Origin: Vibrio sp. 10N.261.55.A7
GTDB lineage: Bacteria > Pseudomonadota > Gammaproteobacteria > Enterobacterales > Vibrionaceae
NCBI RefSeq assembly: GCF_002877365.1
Contig: NZ_MCWZ01000280.1
Span: forward strand, 1-37,083
Direction of reading: 5' to 3'
DNA length: 37,083 nt
In this document: positions 8,275-17,612 of the stretch, one piece after another
Position numbering within the stretch: the stretch's first letter is position 1
Layout: the number at the start of each line of letters is the position of its first letter
Made by a program: the position numbers and the translations under genes
Notes under the pieces: generated by a model
Databases searched by the model: none
What the model saw: the letters and a program-made list of their open reading frames with translations, nothing else
What the model was told of the DNA's origin: nothing

Positions 8275-10181
8275 TAAAATTTAAACTGACTCACAAGCGC
8301 CTCAAGGTGTTGCGCTTTCTGGCGTAATGCCTCACATTCTTGGGCGGTTTTCTCAACGCTCTCGTCGTTCTGTCGCGCTATTTCAGAGATGTTCGTGACG
8401 TGTGGTGATATCTCGCTCACCACATTGGATTGTTCGCTGGTTGCGGTCGCAATCTGCATATTGATGTTGTTCATTTCACTGACATCAGAAGAAATGGACG
8501 TGAGCTGAACTTCCGATTTCGACGCTTCTGTTTGGCACTGCCCCGCTAATTCAGCGCTGGTGGAGATGGCAGACACCACGTCTTCAGTGCGCTTTTGTAG
8601 TTTTTCAATGATGGCGCGAATCTCTTCGGTGGATGCTTGGCTTCGAGATGCGAGCGTTCTTACCTCATCGGCAACCACCGCAAAACCGCGCCCTTGTTCT
8701 CCGGCTCGCGCTGCTTCTATTGCCGCGTTAAGTGCGAGTAAATTGGTCTGTTCTGACACCCCACTGATCACATCCAGCACCGTATCGATTGAGCTTGCAT
8801 CTTGGGCAAGTTCATTGACAACATTCGTCGTTTCACTCAGCTGTGAATTCATGTCGTTGACGCTTTCTGAGGTAACAGAAACGGCTTGTAGACCAATATC
8901 AATCGAGGACATGGCTGAGGTTGCACTCGTCGCGGCGCCATCAGCACTGGCTGCGACCTCTGATGAGCTAGCGCCCAGCTCATGAATGGCGGTTGCCACT
9001 TGTTCAATCTGACTGGTTTGCTGCTTGATCTCTTCTTCCATTGAATGCGCCATTTGGTCAACACTTTGTACCGAGTTCGATATTTCCTGACCCGTGTTAG
9101 AGATGTCACGCAGCAGTTCAGCTAAATAATGAACAAACTGATTGTAACCCTTGGCAATTTGCCCCACTTCATCATGACGAGTGTCGTCAAGTCGGTGAGT
9201 GAGATCGCCACCGCCTTTACCAATGTCTTCCAGTAGAGAAGCTACATGAGCAAACGGGGCAAGTAACTTGTTGGTTGACCAGGCTGCAATAGGGATATAA
9301 ATCGCCGCGATCAGCAGTGCCATCCAGATCATGGTTTGACTGAACGCTTTGAGTTCAAACAGTACGTCGCTTCTTGGCTCAATGGTGATAAGAGTCCAGC
9401 CGATGGTTTCCAGGTTCTGAGCACCGATAACTTGTACCTCACCCTCCAACTCGATTTCTTGTACCACGGTCTCACTTGGGTTGAGCAATGGGGCGCTGTC
9501 ATCAATCCCTAGGTTTTGAAGCGTTTGACCTATCTTCGATTTGTCTGGATGAATCTTAATGCTTCCAGATTGATCGACTAAAAAGACGTATCCATTGTCA
9601 CCGATTCGGTATTGGCTAATCAGTTTTGTCACACTATCGAGTGTTAACCCAATACCCGCCACACCGATGCGTTTTCCGTTATTCATCACGACATAGTTAA
9701 CAAACATGGTTGGCGTGCCCGTTGCGCTATCGATATCAAAAGAGAGTTCAAAGGTCTTGCTTGATTCAATGAAGCGATAAAACCACTGGTCGCCACTGTC
9801 TGATTTATCCAGCGTCTTCAGGATACCTTCGGCAATGTAGTAGGTTCCATCATCGCCAGAAACAAAGTAAGACGTAATGGCTTGGAACTCTTGCTTAACG
9901 GCGGCCAAAAACGCGTTGATGTCTGCTTGAGAGGTTGAACTTGAGTACTGAGTAAAGAGAGGAGTGCTTGCGAGTACACGTGAGGTGATAACAGGGGCTT
10001 CTAACTGAGCGGTGAGATCATTGCTGACTTCACCAAGCACGGCAGGAAGTTCACGTTCAAAGGTCTTGTTTAGCAATATATTCCAACTGGCGTTGACGGA
10101 GTACATCCCGAGCACTCCGATGATCATGAGTGCTGCGATGACCGTTGAAATAATGGCCTTGGCGCGAATTGTTAGCTTCAT
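8274..10181 (-). CDS. Methyl-accepting chemotaxis protein with dCache sensor
   Basis: A 635-residue inner-membrane chemoreceptor. Order: TM1 (about residues 8-27), a large periplasmic double-Cache-type sensor (about 30-280, including GDQWFYRF, a [10 protein letters not shown] strand and [11 protein letters not shown]), TM2 (about 285-305), HAMP, and a coiled-coil signalling domain with the conserved hairpin [20 protein letters not shown] and [18 protein letters not shown]. There is no C-terminal NWETF-type tether for CheR/CheB. The start is the ATG at 10181, with AGGAG 8 nt upstream (AGGAGAACTCACATG). The first ORF ATG at 10208 has no such site. The stop codon overlaps the urea transporter start, so ligand and transported substrate may be related; this is inference. 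The sensor lacks the obvious R-x-W-Y amino-acid-binding pattern. Confidence 0.93.
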   Translation of the reverse strand: MKLTIRAKAIISTVIAALMIIGVLGMYSVNASWNILLNKTFERELPAVLGEVSNDLTAQLEAPVITSRVLASTPLFTQYSSSTSQADINAFLAAVKQEFQAITSYFVSGDDGTYYIAEGILKTLDKSDSGDQWFYRFIESSKTFELSFDIDSATGTPTMFVNYVVMNNGKRIGVAGIGLTLDSVTKLISQYRIGDNGYVFLVDQSGSIKIHPDKSKIGQTLQNLGIDDSAPLLNPSETVVQEIELEGEVQVIGAQNLETIGWTLITIEPRSDVLFELKAFSQTMIWMALLIAAIYIPIAAWSTNKLLAPFAHVASLLEDIGKGGGDLTHRLDDTRHDEVGQIAKGYNQFVHYLAELLRDISNTGQEISNSVQSVDQMAHSMEEEIKQQTSQIEQVATAIHELGASSSEVAASADGAATSATSAMSSIDIGLQAVSVTSESVNDMNSQLSETTNVVNELAQDASSIDTVLDVISGVSEQTNLLALNAAIEAARAGEQGRGFAVVADEVRTLASRSQASTEEIRAIIEKLQKRTEDVVSAISTSAELAGQCQTEASKSEVQLTSISSDVSEMNNINMQIATATSEQSNVVSEISPHVTNISEIARQNDESVEKTAQECEALRQKAQHLEALVSQFKF

Positions 10182-10417
10182 GTGAGTTCTCCTACTCATG
10201 GCATCCATTTGAGTTCTGTACTACTAGCTTAGCCTATCGACCAATTTGTGAATTTTATGTTAAAACTGACCGTAAGGTCAACTTAATTGCATGCCATGCT
10301 GTTCATTTTTTGACTAGCGCTCACGTTTAACCACCTGCAAAAAGTGTGGTTATGTCTCAATTGTTGAAATTTCAAATTATCAATCATTCATATTGTCAAT
10401 GAAGCTCCTGATAGTTA

Positions 10418-10480
10418 TTGAAAAAAAATTGTAAACTTGTATTATCGCAACTAATAGTGCAAATGAGAATAATTAGCACT
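10418..10480 (+). promoter_or_regulatory. Promoter and Fur box of the imelysin gene
   Basis: A TTGAAA -35 (10418-10423), 16 nt spacer and TATTAT -10 (10440-10445) form a good sigma-70 promoter. About 16 nt downstream is AATGAGAATAATTAGCACT (10462-10480), which matches the 19 bp Fur consensus AATGATAATNATTATCATT at nearly all positions. Iron-replete Fur would block initiation here. Confidence 0.8.
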
Positions 10481-10523
10481 AGCAATTAGAATTAGAAAAT
10501 TGAGCTCAACAAGGATGCTTTTG

Positions 10524-11786
10524 ATGAAATTAAGAACTCTTTTAGGTACGTCTATCACGGCCTCATTCGTGCTTGCCAGTGCGTCTACATTTGCTGCGAC
10601 CGTGACGGAAGATCAAGTGGTAGAACACTACGCCGATATCGCCCACGCTGTATTTTCTGATGCAGTGACCACCGCTAAAACACTTGACCAATCGATTGAG
10701 TCATTTCTAGCGGCGCCGTCTGAACAAGGCCTACTGGATGTGAAACAGGCGTGGCTTGATTCTCGCGTGCCATACCAACAGTCTGAAGTATTCCGTTTTG
10801 GTAATGCCGTTGTTGATGACTGGGAAGGTCAACTTAACGCATGGCCACTGGATGAAGGCCTTATCGATTACGTTTCGGCTGATTACCAATATGAACTGGG
10901 TAATGAAGGCGCATCAGCGAATATCGTTGCGAACAAATCACTACAGATTGGTGCGACATCATTAGATGTGTCAGACCTGTCTGCTAACGCGATTGCTGAC
11001 CTTAATGAAGTTGGCGGCTCTGAAGCTAACGTGGCTTCTGGTTACCACGCGATTGAGTTCTTACTTTGGGGACAAGACTTGAACGGCACTGATGCGGGTG
11101 CTGGTGAGCGTCCTTATACGGATTATGTTGTAGGTGAAGCGTGTACTAATGGCAACTGTGAACGTCGTGGTGAGTATCTACGTGGCGCTGCTGATCTACT
11201 TGTTCAAGATCTAGAGTGGATGGAAAAGCAGTGGTCTGCGGATGAAAAAGGCAACTACCGTGAAGAGCTTGTGAATGGTTCTGCAGAAAATGGCTTACGT
11301 AAAATGCTATTTGGTATGGGTTCTTTGTCTCTAGGTGAACTTGCTGGCGAACGTATGAAAGTAGCACTAGAAGCGAACTCAACGGAAGACGAGCACGATT
11401 GTTTCTCAGACAACACGCACAACTCTCACTACTACAACGAGCAAGGTATCTACAACGTTTATACCGGTTTGTACAAGCGTGAAGATGGCACACTGCTTTC
11501 TGGCCCAAGCATCCACGACTTGGTTGCTCAAAAAGATAAGCAAGCGGCGCAAGAAATTCAAAAGCAGTTTGACGTAACTCGCTCTCAAGTAGGTCAACTG
11601 GTGGTTTCTGCTGAGAAGAATGGTCAAGCCTTTGACCAACTGATTGCTTCAAATAACGCGAAAGGTAATGCGTTAGTGAACGAAACAATCATCTCTCTTG
11701 TTGATCAAACAGTATCGATTGAACGTGCGGCTAAGATCGTTGGTATTACCAACCTATCGCCTGACACGGCTGATCACGAGTTCTAA
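10524..11786 (+). CDS. Imelysin-family periplasmic iron-regulated protein (IrpA-like)
   Basis: A 420-residue exported protein of the imelysin/EfeO M75 family, associated with periplasmic iron acquisition. The N-terminus is a signal peptide (LRTLLGTSITASFVLASASTFA, cleavage after AFA or near TFAA). The family GxHxxE motif is present as GYHAIE (about residues 173-178), followed by FLLWGQD. Family members have two four-helix bundles; here the second bundle follows FSDNTHNSHYYN and a lipid-free C-terminus. The start is the ATG at 10524, with AAGGA 8 nt upstream; earlier in-frame TTG and ATG codons overlap or precede that site. A Fur box lies directly upstream and a terminator directly downstream. 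It opens a four-gene iron locus. Confidence 0.92.
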   Translation: MKLRTLLGTSITASFVLASASTFAATVTEDQVVEHYADIAHAVFSDAVTTAKTLDQSIESFLAAPSEQGLLDVKQAWLDSRVPYQQSEVFRFGNAVVDDWEGQLNAWPLDEGLIDYVSADYQYELGNEGASANIVANKSLQIGATSLDVSDLSANAIADLNEVGGSEANVASGYHAIEFLLWGQDLNGTDAGAGERPYTDYVVGEACTNGNCERRGEYLRGAADLLVQDLEWMEKQWSADEKGNYREELVNGSAENGLRKMLFGMGSLSLGELAGERMKVALEANSTEDEHDCFSDNTHNSHYYNEQGIYNVYTGLYKREDGTLLSGPSIHDLVAQKDKQAAQEIQKQFDVTRSQVGQLVVSAEKNGQAFDQLIASNNAKGNALVNETIISLVDQTVSIERAAKIVGITNLSPDTADHEF

Positions 11787-11803
11787 ACCCGACCGTGATT
11801 TTT

Positions 11804-11829
11804 AAGGGCTCTTAATTGAGCCCTTTTGC
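11804..11829 (+). terminator. Terminator after the first imelysin gene
   Basis: An 8 bp stem, AAGGGCTC (11804-11811) and GAGCCCTT (11818-11825), with a 6 nt loop sits 18 bp after the stop codon and is followed by a short T-rich stretch. It separates the first imelysin gene from the rest of the cluster. The next gene has its own Fur box, so the locus probably has two transcripts. Confidence 0.75.
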
Positions 11830-11850
11830 GATTTTAATACCCTTACTTTT

Positions 11851-11869
11851 AATGAGAGTAATTCTTATT
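11851..11869 (+). promoter_or_regulatory. Second Fur box, upstream of the di-haem gene
   Basis: AATGAGAGTAATTCTTATT matches the 19 bp Fur consensus at about 15 positions. It lies 30 bp before the ATG of the di-haem protein and just after a terminator, so it should control an independent iron-repressed promoter for the three downstream genes. Confidence 0.7.
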
Positions 11870-11898
11870 TATCTGGTTGTTTTACAAGAGACTCACCC

Positions 11899-13287
11899 AT
11901 GAAGCTGTACGTTAATTTTTCTCTTATTGCACTCATGCTTTCAAGCACGTTTACTCACGCATACGACACGAAATCAGGGGGCAATACCTCCATTAAGAAA
12001 GACGGGCCGAATGCCTACTCGATGCCCGCTGCAAACTTGCCGATGTTAAAAAGACTCGACTTCAGTGTGGGGAATAGCTTTTTTCGAAACCCTTGGGTTC
12101 AGGCGCCAGCCTCAACCGACGCGCGTGATGGCTTAGGGCCACTGTTCAATACCAATGGTTGTCAGAACTGTCACATCAAAGATGGACGAGGACACCCACC
12201 GGAAGAGAATGACATGCATGCCGTGTCGATGTTGGTTCGATTAAGTATTCCAGCGTCTACGCCAGAGCAAAAAAGAGCCTTCATTAAAGATGGGGTGATC
12301 CCAGAGCCAACTTATGGCGGGCAATTGCAAGATTTTGCTCAGCAAGATCAAAGCCCAGAAGGGCAAATCGAGATCACTTATACCGATGTACCCGTTGAAT
12401 TTGACGATGGTACTCAGGTGGTGCTCAGAAAGCCGAATCTTCAAATCGTAGATTTGGGTTATGGTGAGATGCACCCTGATACCCAGTTTTCAGCGCGTAT
12501 TGCCCCGCCAATGATAGGTCTCGGGTTACTTGAAAGCATTCCTGACGACACACTTGAGCGGTGGGTAAAAGAGAATGCCGAACGCAATGATGGCGTAACA
12601 GGAAAAACCAATAAAGTGTGGGATGTAGAGAAAGGTGACTTCTCTATTGGGCGCTTTGGTTGGAAAGCGGGACAACCCACATTGATGCAGCAAAATGCCG
12701 CCGCATTTAATGGTGATGTTGGCCTAACCAGTCGATTGTTCCCTAACGAGAACTGCACCTCAGCGCAAACATTGTGTGACGACCTCCCGAACGGTGGCGA
12801 GCCAGAAGTGAGCGATAATATCCTCGATTTTGTTGAGTTTTACTCTCAGCATCTTGCGGTGCCAATTCGCCGTAATGTCAACGACCCTCAAGTTCAACTA
12901 GGACAAGAGCTGTTTGCCAATGCCGGTTGTGAGAGCTGCCACAGAACCAATGTAAAAACCGCGAAATTAGATCAACTTCCGGCTTTATCTGAACAGCTCA
13001 TTCACCCTTATACGGATTTGCTGCTACACGATATGGGGGAAGGGCTCGCCGATCACAGGCCTGAATATCTGGCCAATGGTCGAGAGTGGCGTACTGCGCC
13101 GTTATGGGGTATTGGTTATACCGAGGAAGTGAACGGACACACCTTCTTCTTGCATGATGGCCGAGCGAGAAACCTGATGGAAGCCGTGTTGTGGCATGGT
13201 GGTGAGGCAGAAAATGCGAAACAGAATGTTCTATCGCTGAATAAGAGTGAGCGTGACGCACTCATAGCATTCCTAAATTCATTATAA
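11899..13287 (+). CDS. Di-haem cytochrome c-type oxidoreductase (DUF1111)
   Basis: A 462-residue periplasmic protein of the DUF1111 'thiol oxidoreductase-like' family, related to di-haem cytochrome c peroxidases. It begins with a signal peptide (NFSLIALMLSSTFTHA) and has two haem c attachment motifs, CQNCH at residues 88-92 and CESCH at 344-348. The C-terminal half keeps the family DLLLHDMGEGLADHRPE and LWGIG...FFLHDGRARNLMEAVLWHGGEA segments. It is known to co-occur with imelysin and DUF1513 genes in iron-regulated loci; a role in electron transfer during iron import or release is inferred. It is followed 9 bp later by the imelysin lipoprotein gene, probably in one operon under the second Fur box. 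Confidence 0.92.
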   Translation: MKLYVNFSLIALMLSSTFTHAYDTKSGGNTSIKKDGPNAYSMPAANLPMLKRLDFSVGNSFFRNPWVQAPASTDARDGLGPLFNTNGCQNCHIKDGRGHPPEENDMHAVSMLVRLSIPASTPEQKRAFIKDGVIPEPTYGGQLQDFAQQDQSPEGQIEITYTDVPVEFDDGTQVVLRKPNLQIVDLGYGEMHPDTQFSARIAPPMIGLGLLESIPDDTLERWVKENAERNDGVTGKTNKVWDVEKGDFSIGRFGWKAGQPTLMQQNAAAFNGDVGLTSRLFPNENCTSAQTLCDDLPNGGEPEVSDNILDFVEFYSQHLAVPIRRNVNDPQVQLGQELFANAGCESCHRTNVKTAKLDQLPALSEQLIHPYTDLLLHDMGEGLADHRPEYLANGREWRTAPLWGIGYTEEVNGHTFFLHDGRARNLMEAVLWHGGEAENAKQNVLSLNKSERDALIAFLNSL

Positions 13288-13296
13288 GGAACACCG

Positions 13297-14373
13297 ATGA
13301 AGAGATTTCAATTAACCGCTCTCGCTGCATTATTCAGTGTGTCTGTCGGTGCATTAGTGGGCTGCCAGTCAACAGAGAAAGAACTGGATAAGCAAACATT
13401 TGAGATGACGACTCATGCAAGTCAGAACGTCTATCAAGTTCAATTTCAATCCGCGGCCTACTTTGCTCAGCAAGCGGCACTGTTAAATGGTACTTTTTCT
13501 GAGTTCTGCGCGAGTCTTGATTCAGAAGATGGGTCAGAACACGCGTTAAAAGAGCAGAGTCTAAAACAACAATGGCATGAAACGATGCTGGCGTGGATGG
13601 CGATTCAAGGGCAAGAGCGCGGGCCAGAGCAAGCACTAGAGCAAAGCTGGAATGTTCAGTTTTGGCCAGATAAGAAAAACACAACAGGACGCAAAATGTC
13701 GGCAATCACCAAGCAAGATAAAGCTTGGAGTGCGACTGAAATTTCAGAGCAGAGCGTAACGGTGCAAGGTTTAGGGGCGATTGAGTGGCTGCTTTACGAT
13801 CCTGCATCAAAGGTGAGGGAAGTGGTTAGCGTGTGTCAGACAGGCAATGCGATCACAGAGAATCTCGCAAATAATGCTGAGACGATTCACCGAGCGTGGG
13901 CGAGTAACCCTTGGACAGATCTCGACGATAAGCAGTGGCAGTCAGAGTATATGTCGCTGCTATCGAATCAGCTTGAGTACAGCTTGAAGAAGATGAGCCG
14001 ACCACTGGCGAATTTCGGCAAACCTCGTCCGTATTTTGCGGAGTCATGGCGCTCTGAAACGTCCTTGAACAACCTGAGTGCGAACATTACGGCATTGCAA
14101 GCGCTTTACCTCGCCAATGGTCAAGGGCTTGATCGGATCTTGAGAGAAGAGGGGCACGCAGCGCTAGCAGATAGCATTCTTGGTCAGTTTGAGTCGATGC
14201 TTGAAACATGGCCTGATGAACAAAGCATGTTTGAACTGCTCAAGAGTAAGCAAGGGACAAAATTTGTTTACGCTCAATACAACAAGCTTGAACAGCTCAA
14301 CTACTTGATTCGTGAAGAAGCCGCGATAAAGCTGGGTATTGTGATTGGATTTAATGCGACAGATGGTGATTGA
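13297..14373 (+). CDS. Imelysin-like lipoprotein
   Basis: A 358-residue lipoprotein. The signal peptide ends in the lipobox ALVGC (Cys about residue 23), so the mature protein is lipid-anchored. The body is helix-rich and contains the imelysin core segment VQGLGAIEWLLYDP, the equivalent of GYHAIEFLLWG in the first imelysin gene of the cluster. In this copy the motif His is replaced by Gly (GLGAIE), so the usual GxHxxE metal/active-site pair is incomplete. It follows the di-haem gene by 9 bp, with AAGGA before its ATG, and its end is close to the DUF1513 gene. It is probably a partner in the same iron-acquisition complex, but with altered ligand chemistry. Confidence 0.88.
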   Translation: MKRFQLTALAALFSVSVGALVGCQSTEKELDKQTFEMTTHASQNVYQVQFQSAAYFAQQAALLNGTFSEFCASLDSEDGSEHALKEQSLKQQWHETMLAWMAIQGQERGPEQALEQSWNVQFWPDKKNTTGRKMSAITKQDKAWSATEISEQSVTVQGLGAIEWLLYDPASKVREVVSVCQTGNAITENLANNAETIHRAWASNPWTDLDDKQWQSEYMSLLSNQLEYSLKKMSRPLANFGKPRPYFAESWRSETSLNNLSANITALQALYLANGQGLDRILREEGHAALADSILGQFESMLETWPDEQSMFELLKSKQGTKFVYAQYNKLEQLNYLIREEAAIKLGIVIGFNATDGD

Positions 14374-14455
14374 TAAGTCGATGTCAGCCAATACTCGTTT
14401 CTCATTGAAGCAACCTGATTGCGCACACCAACCTTCCTCAAATGAAGAAGGCCAT

Positions 14456-15541
14456 GTGACCAATCAAACACGGCGTACCCTCCTTAAAGCCGCGTTGTTT
14501 GGTGCGGCTACCCCGCTCTCTCTGCTGGGTTGCAGTTCTGTTCAACACACCGACTCTAAGACTCCGCATTTGATTGGTTGCTCGATCACGGGGCGCGACC
14601 GTTATTCTGTCGTGGTGGCGAATGAGTGGGGGAAACCGATTAGAACCATCGCCTTGCCTGATCGTGGCCATGGTATTGCGATCAACTCACAGATTCACCA
14701 TGCGGTTGCTTTTGCGAGAAGGCCGGGGTCATTTTTCGTTGTGTTTGACTATACGACCGGCGAGGTGATTCAGCGCGCAGCAGCTTCAAATGGTCGCCAT
14801 TTCTATGGTCATGGCGTTTATTCCAATGATCGTCGTTGGCTCTATGCGACGGAAGGCAACAGTCTGACAAGCGAAGGGATTATAGGCGTTTACGATGTGA
14901 AAGCCGGTTATGAAAAAGTTGCGGAATTCAGTGGCTTTGGTATTGGCCCGCATGAAGTCATTGTGATGCCTGATGATCAACTGGTGATAGGCGTAGGCGG
15001 TGTTCATACCGACGGAAGAACCGCGCTGAACATTGATACGATGTCACCGAATTTGAGCTATTTGAATGCCAATGGTGACCTAGTGGATCAGGTCGGCCTT
15101 GATGATGCGCAGTTGAGTATTCGACACCTCGCGCATGACGGAGAGAAAACGGTGTTGTGCGGACAGCAATACCGAGGGACACCAGATGACTCGCCTTCGT
15201 TGCTTGCGATGCACACTTCTGGCGAAGGAATGGTCTCATTACAGGCTGAACCAGAGCAATGGGCCCGATTTAACCATTACATTGCCAGTATTGCGGCGAC
15301 CCAAGATTGGATTTTGGCGACCTCTCCAAGGGGGAACTGTTACGGTATTTGGTCTAAACACACTCGACGGTTAGTTGAGCTGTCTGCGTTGCCAGATGCG
15401 TCAGGCGTGGTTGCTCATAATAACGAGTTTTTTGTGAGCTCAGGCTCGGGCAGTGTGATTCATCAGCTTAGCCCTGATTCAAGAAAGGTCTATCAATCAG
15501 GCGTACAGTGGGACAATCACTGGACTCAAATCATTCGATAA
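14456..15541 (+). CDS. DUF1513 beta-propeller-like Tat-exported protein
   Basis: A 361-residue protein of the DUF1513 family, found beside imelysin and DUF1111 genes. I start it at the GTG at 14456 because this puts a twin-arginine motif (TRRTLLK) at residue 5 onward, followed by a hydrophobic stretch and Cys (LSLLGC), i.e. a Tat signal with a lipobox, and GAAGG precedes the GTG. An in-frame ATG at 14381 would add 25 residues before the Tat motif. The body consists of WD-like beta repeats (GIGPHEVIVMPDD, RHLAHDGEKTVLCG, HNNEFFVSSGSGSV) consistent with a seven-bladed propeller. Tat export suggests folding, perhaps with a cofactor, in the cytoplasm. It closes the iron operon. Confidence 0.85.
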   Translation: MTNQTRRTLLKAALFGAATPLSLLGCSSVQHTDSKTPHLIGCSITGRDRYSVVVANEWGKPIRTIALPDRGHGIAINSQIHHAVAFARRPGSFFVVFDYTTGEVIQRAAASNGRHFYGHGVYSNDRRWLYATEGNSLTSEGIIGVYDVKAGYEKVAEFSGFGIGPHEVIVMPDDQLVIGVGGVHTDGRTALNIDTMSPNLSYLNANGDLVDQVGLDDAQLSIRHLAHDGEKTVLCGQQYRGTPDDSPSLLAMHTSGEGMVSLQAEPEQWARFNHYIASIAATQDWILATSPRGNCYGIWSKHTRRLVELSALPDASGVVAHNNEFFVSSGSGSVIHQLSPDSRKVYQSGVQWDNHWTQIIR

Positions 15542-15755
15542 ATTTATAAATTCTCAGCGTAAAACAAAAACAGGTCAATTGTTGTTATTTTTATAAATCA
15601 ATAGCTTTGGCCTATTTACTCACACTGATTCAAGTATGCTTAAGAAAGTACAATAAACGAATCTCCACGTGATATGAATCGAGCGGAACAGAGTCAATTT
15701 CAATGGCGCTGTATCGTTCTTAATGATCGTTAATGTCTACCTCATGAAGCGCCAA

Positions 15756-16721
15756 TTAACCTGTCCATAAATCTCTATTCGGGTCATTGCTGTTAACCCA
15801 CGTCAAATCCGTTCGTGCGGTCATGTAGGACTGCAATCCGTCGTACGATTGAAAGGCAACCGCCCCTCCTAGATGTGCAAAATCATCAAAGTAGTCATCT
15901 TCCAAATCGCGTAAATCGTTCAGATTCTTAATCCCTTTCTCTATCGCCCACTGTATTGCAAAGACAGGCACCACAACGCCAGAAATCGTTACCTCTGAAA
16001 TCAAAGAGTGCGTGCGGTTTTGTAAAGCGTCCATCTCCCTGATATGCAGCGCCTCTTGTTTTTCGGCTTCCTGAAGGCGCACCTCTTCCACGATTTGATC
16101 GCGTCGATAGGGTGAAATCCGTTTATTGAGTTTGGCGATTTTCAGTGCGTAATCGAATCGTTCAGTAGAGAGAATATTCACCAACTCGACCAACAGCTCT
16201 TTGTCAATGTCTGTGGCAGTTGCAAAGTAATCGATACAATGATGGATCGAGCGGTAATCAACGCCTTCAAAGGAAAAGTGAATGGTGTCGTCAATGCTAT
16301 CCAGTGGAACGCCGTCGAGCGAAATCGACCACCCTTGGTATGAGATTCTTTGCTTGGCTATTTCATACATCTTCCATGCACTGTCGCCAAACCCACCTAA
16401 AATAGCCCCTGAAAAGTCGCAGTCGATAAGCTCTTGCTCTGTCCAGTTTTCACCAATGCCGAGGTGCTTGGCGTATTTTGTGATCAAAGCCTGATTGATA
16501 TGAGCACGTAATGCCCAAACAGAGCGCAAATGTTTAGACAATTTGATGGCATGACATTCTTTGCAAGCGGGGATGGCCAGAGGCGCATGCTCTAAACATT
16601 GAGTGTTGCCGGAAGCGTGTGGCAGCTGCACCAATGCCGATGACGGTTCCCCGCAGAACCAACAAGTGTGTCTGAATTCGAAAGGAATATCGATCAAGGT
16701 ATGAGCGGTTGTTTTCATCAT
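15756..16721 (-). CDS. Protein of unknown function with N-terminal Cys-rich (HNH-like) zinc knuckle
   Basis: A 321-residue cytoplasmic protein not assigned to a family by eye. Residues 20-23 are CWFC and 53-57 are CKECH, with C42-L-E-H45 between them; this spacing fits a treble-clef zinc site of the kind seen at the front of HNH nucleases, but a complete HNH catalytic motif is not evident. The middle (about 200-235) is charged and probably helical or coiled-coil (EEVRLQEAEKQEALHIREMDALQ). There are no membrane segments or signal peptide. Two adjacent ATGs are possible starts and neither has a good Shine-Dalgarno. It stands alone between the iron operon and the acetyltransferase gene, with no toxin/antitoxin or defence partner. 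Confidence 0.75.
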   Translation of the reverse strand: MMKTTAHTLIDIPFEFRHTCWFCGEPSSALVQLPHASGNTQCLEHAPLAIPACKECHAIKLSKHLRSVWALRAHINQALITKYAKHLGIGENWTEQELIDCDFSGAILGGFGDSAWKMYEIAKQRISYQGWSISLDGVPLDSIDDTIHFSFEGVDYRSIHHCIDYFATATDIDKELLVELVNILSTERFDYALKIAKLNKRISPYRRDQIVEEVRLQEAEKQEALHIREMDALQNRTHSLISEVTISGVVVPVFAIQWAIEKGIKNLNDLRDLEDDYFDDFAHLGGAVAFQSYDGLQSYMTARTDLTWVNSNDPNRDLWTG

Positions 16722-16796
16722 TGTTGGTTGCTATTGCGTTGATAAGTTTGGCTTTCGAAATAGTACCACGATTGTGTATCTGTAAGGGGGGAGTCG

Positions 16797-16844
16797 CTGC
16801 TGTTGGAACGCACTGAGGTTGGAAGTCGCTGAGGTTGGAAGTTA
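16797..16844. repeat. Three-copy 16 bp tandem repeat
   Basis: Copies at 16797-16812, 16813-16828 and 16829-16844 share CTGAGGTTGGAAGT (the second and third identical over 14 bases, the first diverged). It lies in the roughly 300 bp gap between the unknown Cys-rich gene and the acetyltransferase gene, where I see no gene. No role is evident. Confidence 0.6.
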
Positions 16845-17017
16845 CGACAGAGCCGCAACGAAAAGACGTGTGGGTGACGAAGCGAATGAAACCATGCGGT
16901 TAAAACAAAACGATTGAAACAATGTGAATGAAACACAGCGAGAATAACGGATTGAATGGCGAGCTAGCGCATCAGCCAGTGAGGGCCAGTCACTCAGCTG
17001 ATGGCATTGAGAACGCG

Positions 17018-17503
17018 TTATGGCTGCTCTGCAAAGTCGATTAATGATTTCCCAGACATGCGGTAACCTATCCACTCATCTTGTGACTCGGCACCGATGG
17101 ATTCATAAAAATCTCGAGAGGGCGTATTCCAGTCTAAGCAGTTCCATTCAAATCGGCCGCATCCTTGTTCTAAGGCAATTCTGGCCATTTCTTTCAATAA
17201 GCGTTTCCCCGCCCCAATACCTCGACACTCTTGCGACACATACAAATCCTCAAGAAAAAGGCCAGGTTTGGCTAACCAAGTCGAGTAGTTGTAGAAATAG
17301 ATGGCCATGCCAATAGGTTGCTCACCTTGCTGACAAATCAACGCATTAACGTGGCTGTGTTCTGAAAATATTGTGTCTTTAATCGTTTCAACCGTGGCAT
17401 GAACTTCATGCTCCGCCTTTTCGTAGATAGCGAGCTCTTTGATAAAATGAAAGATTGTCTCACTGTCTTCTTTGACGGCTGGCCGAATCGTTAATGGTGT
17501 CAT
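17018..17503 (-). CDS. GNAT acetyltransferase, diamine/thialysine N-acetyltransferase-like (SSAT family)
   Basis: A 161-residue GNAT protein closely following the spermidine/spermine or thialysine acetyltransferase pattern. TIRPAVKEDSETIFHFIKEL starts the fold, the acetyl-CoA pyrophosphate loop is RGIGAGKRL, and the family block LFLEDLYV precedes it. GRFEWNCLDWNTPSRDFYESIGA follows, containing the WN...FY core of the SSAT/SAT2 class. It would acetylate small primary amines such as polyamines or lysine analogues using acetyl-CoA. The start is supported by AAAGGA 6 nt upstream. The gene is divergent from a LysR regulator with a 109 bp spacer, which is its probable controller. Confidence 0.88.
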   Translation of the reverse strand: MTPLTIRPAVKEDSETIFHFIKELAIYEKAEHEVHATVETIKDTIFSEHSHVNALICQQGEQPIGMAIYFYNYSTWLAKPGLFLEDLYVSQECRGIGAGKRLLKEMARIALEQGCGRFEWNCLDWNTPSRDFYESIGAESQDEWIGYRMSGKSLIDFAEQP

Positions 17504-17612
17504 GGGTTATTCCTTTAATGTGATTGCGATGGTGTTCAATAGCGTCATCATAACGGCTGTAGTACCATGTAAACAGTGCATTATTATCATAGTTATATGT
17601 GTTGTATTCATA

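Noticed and set aside
11146..11688. 180-residue minus-strand frame
   Set aside because: It is antisense to the imelysin gene, which has a signal peptide, a motif and a Fur box; the shadow frame has low-complexity composition and no ribosome site.
17472..17612. N-terminal extension of the LysR regulator
   Set aside because: It overlaps the divergent acetyltransferase gene, and the HTH begins only at the ATG at 17613.
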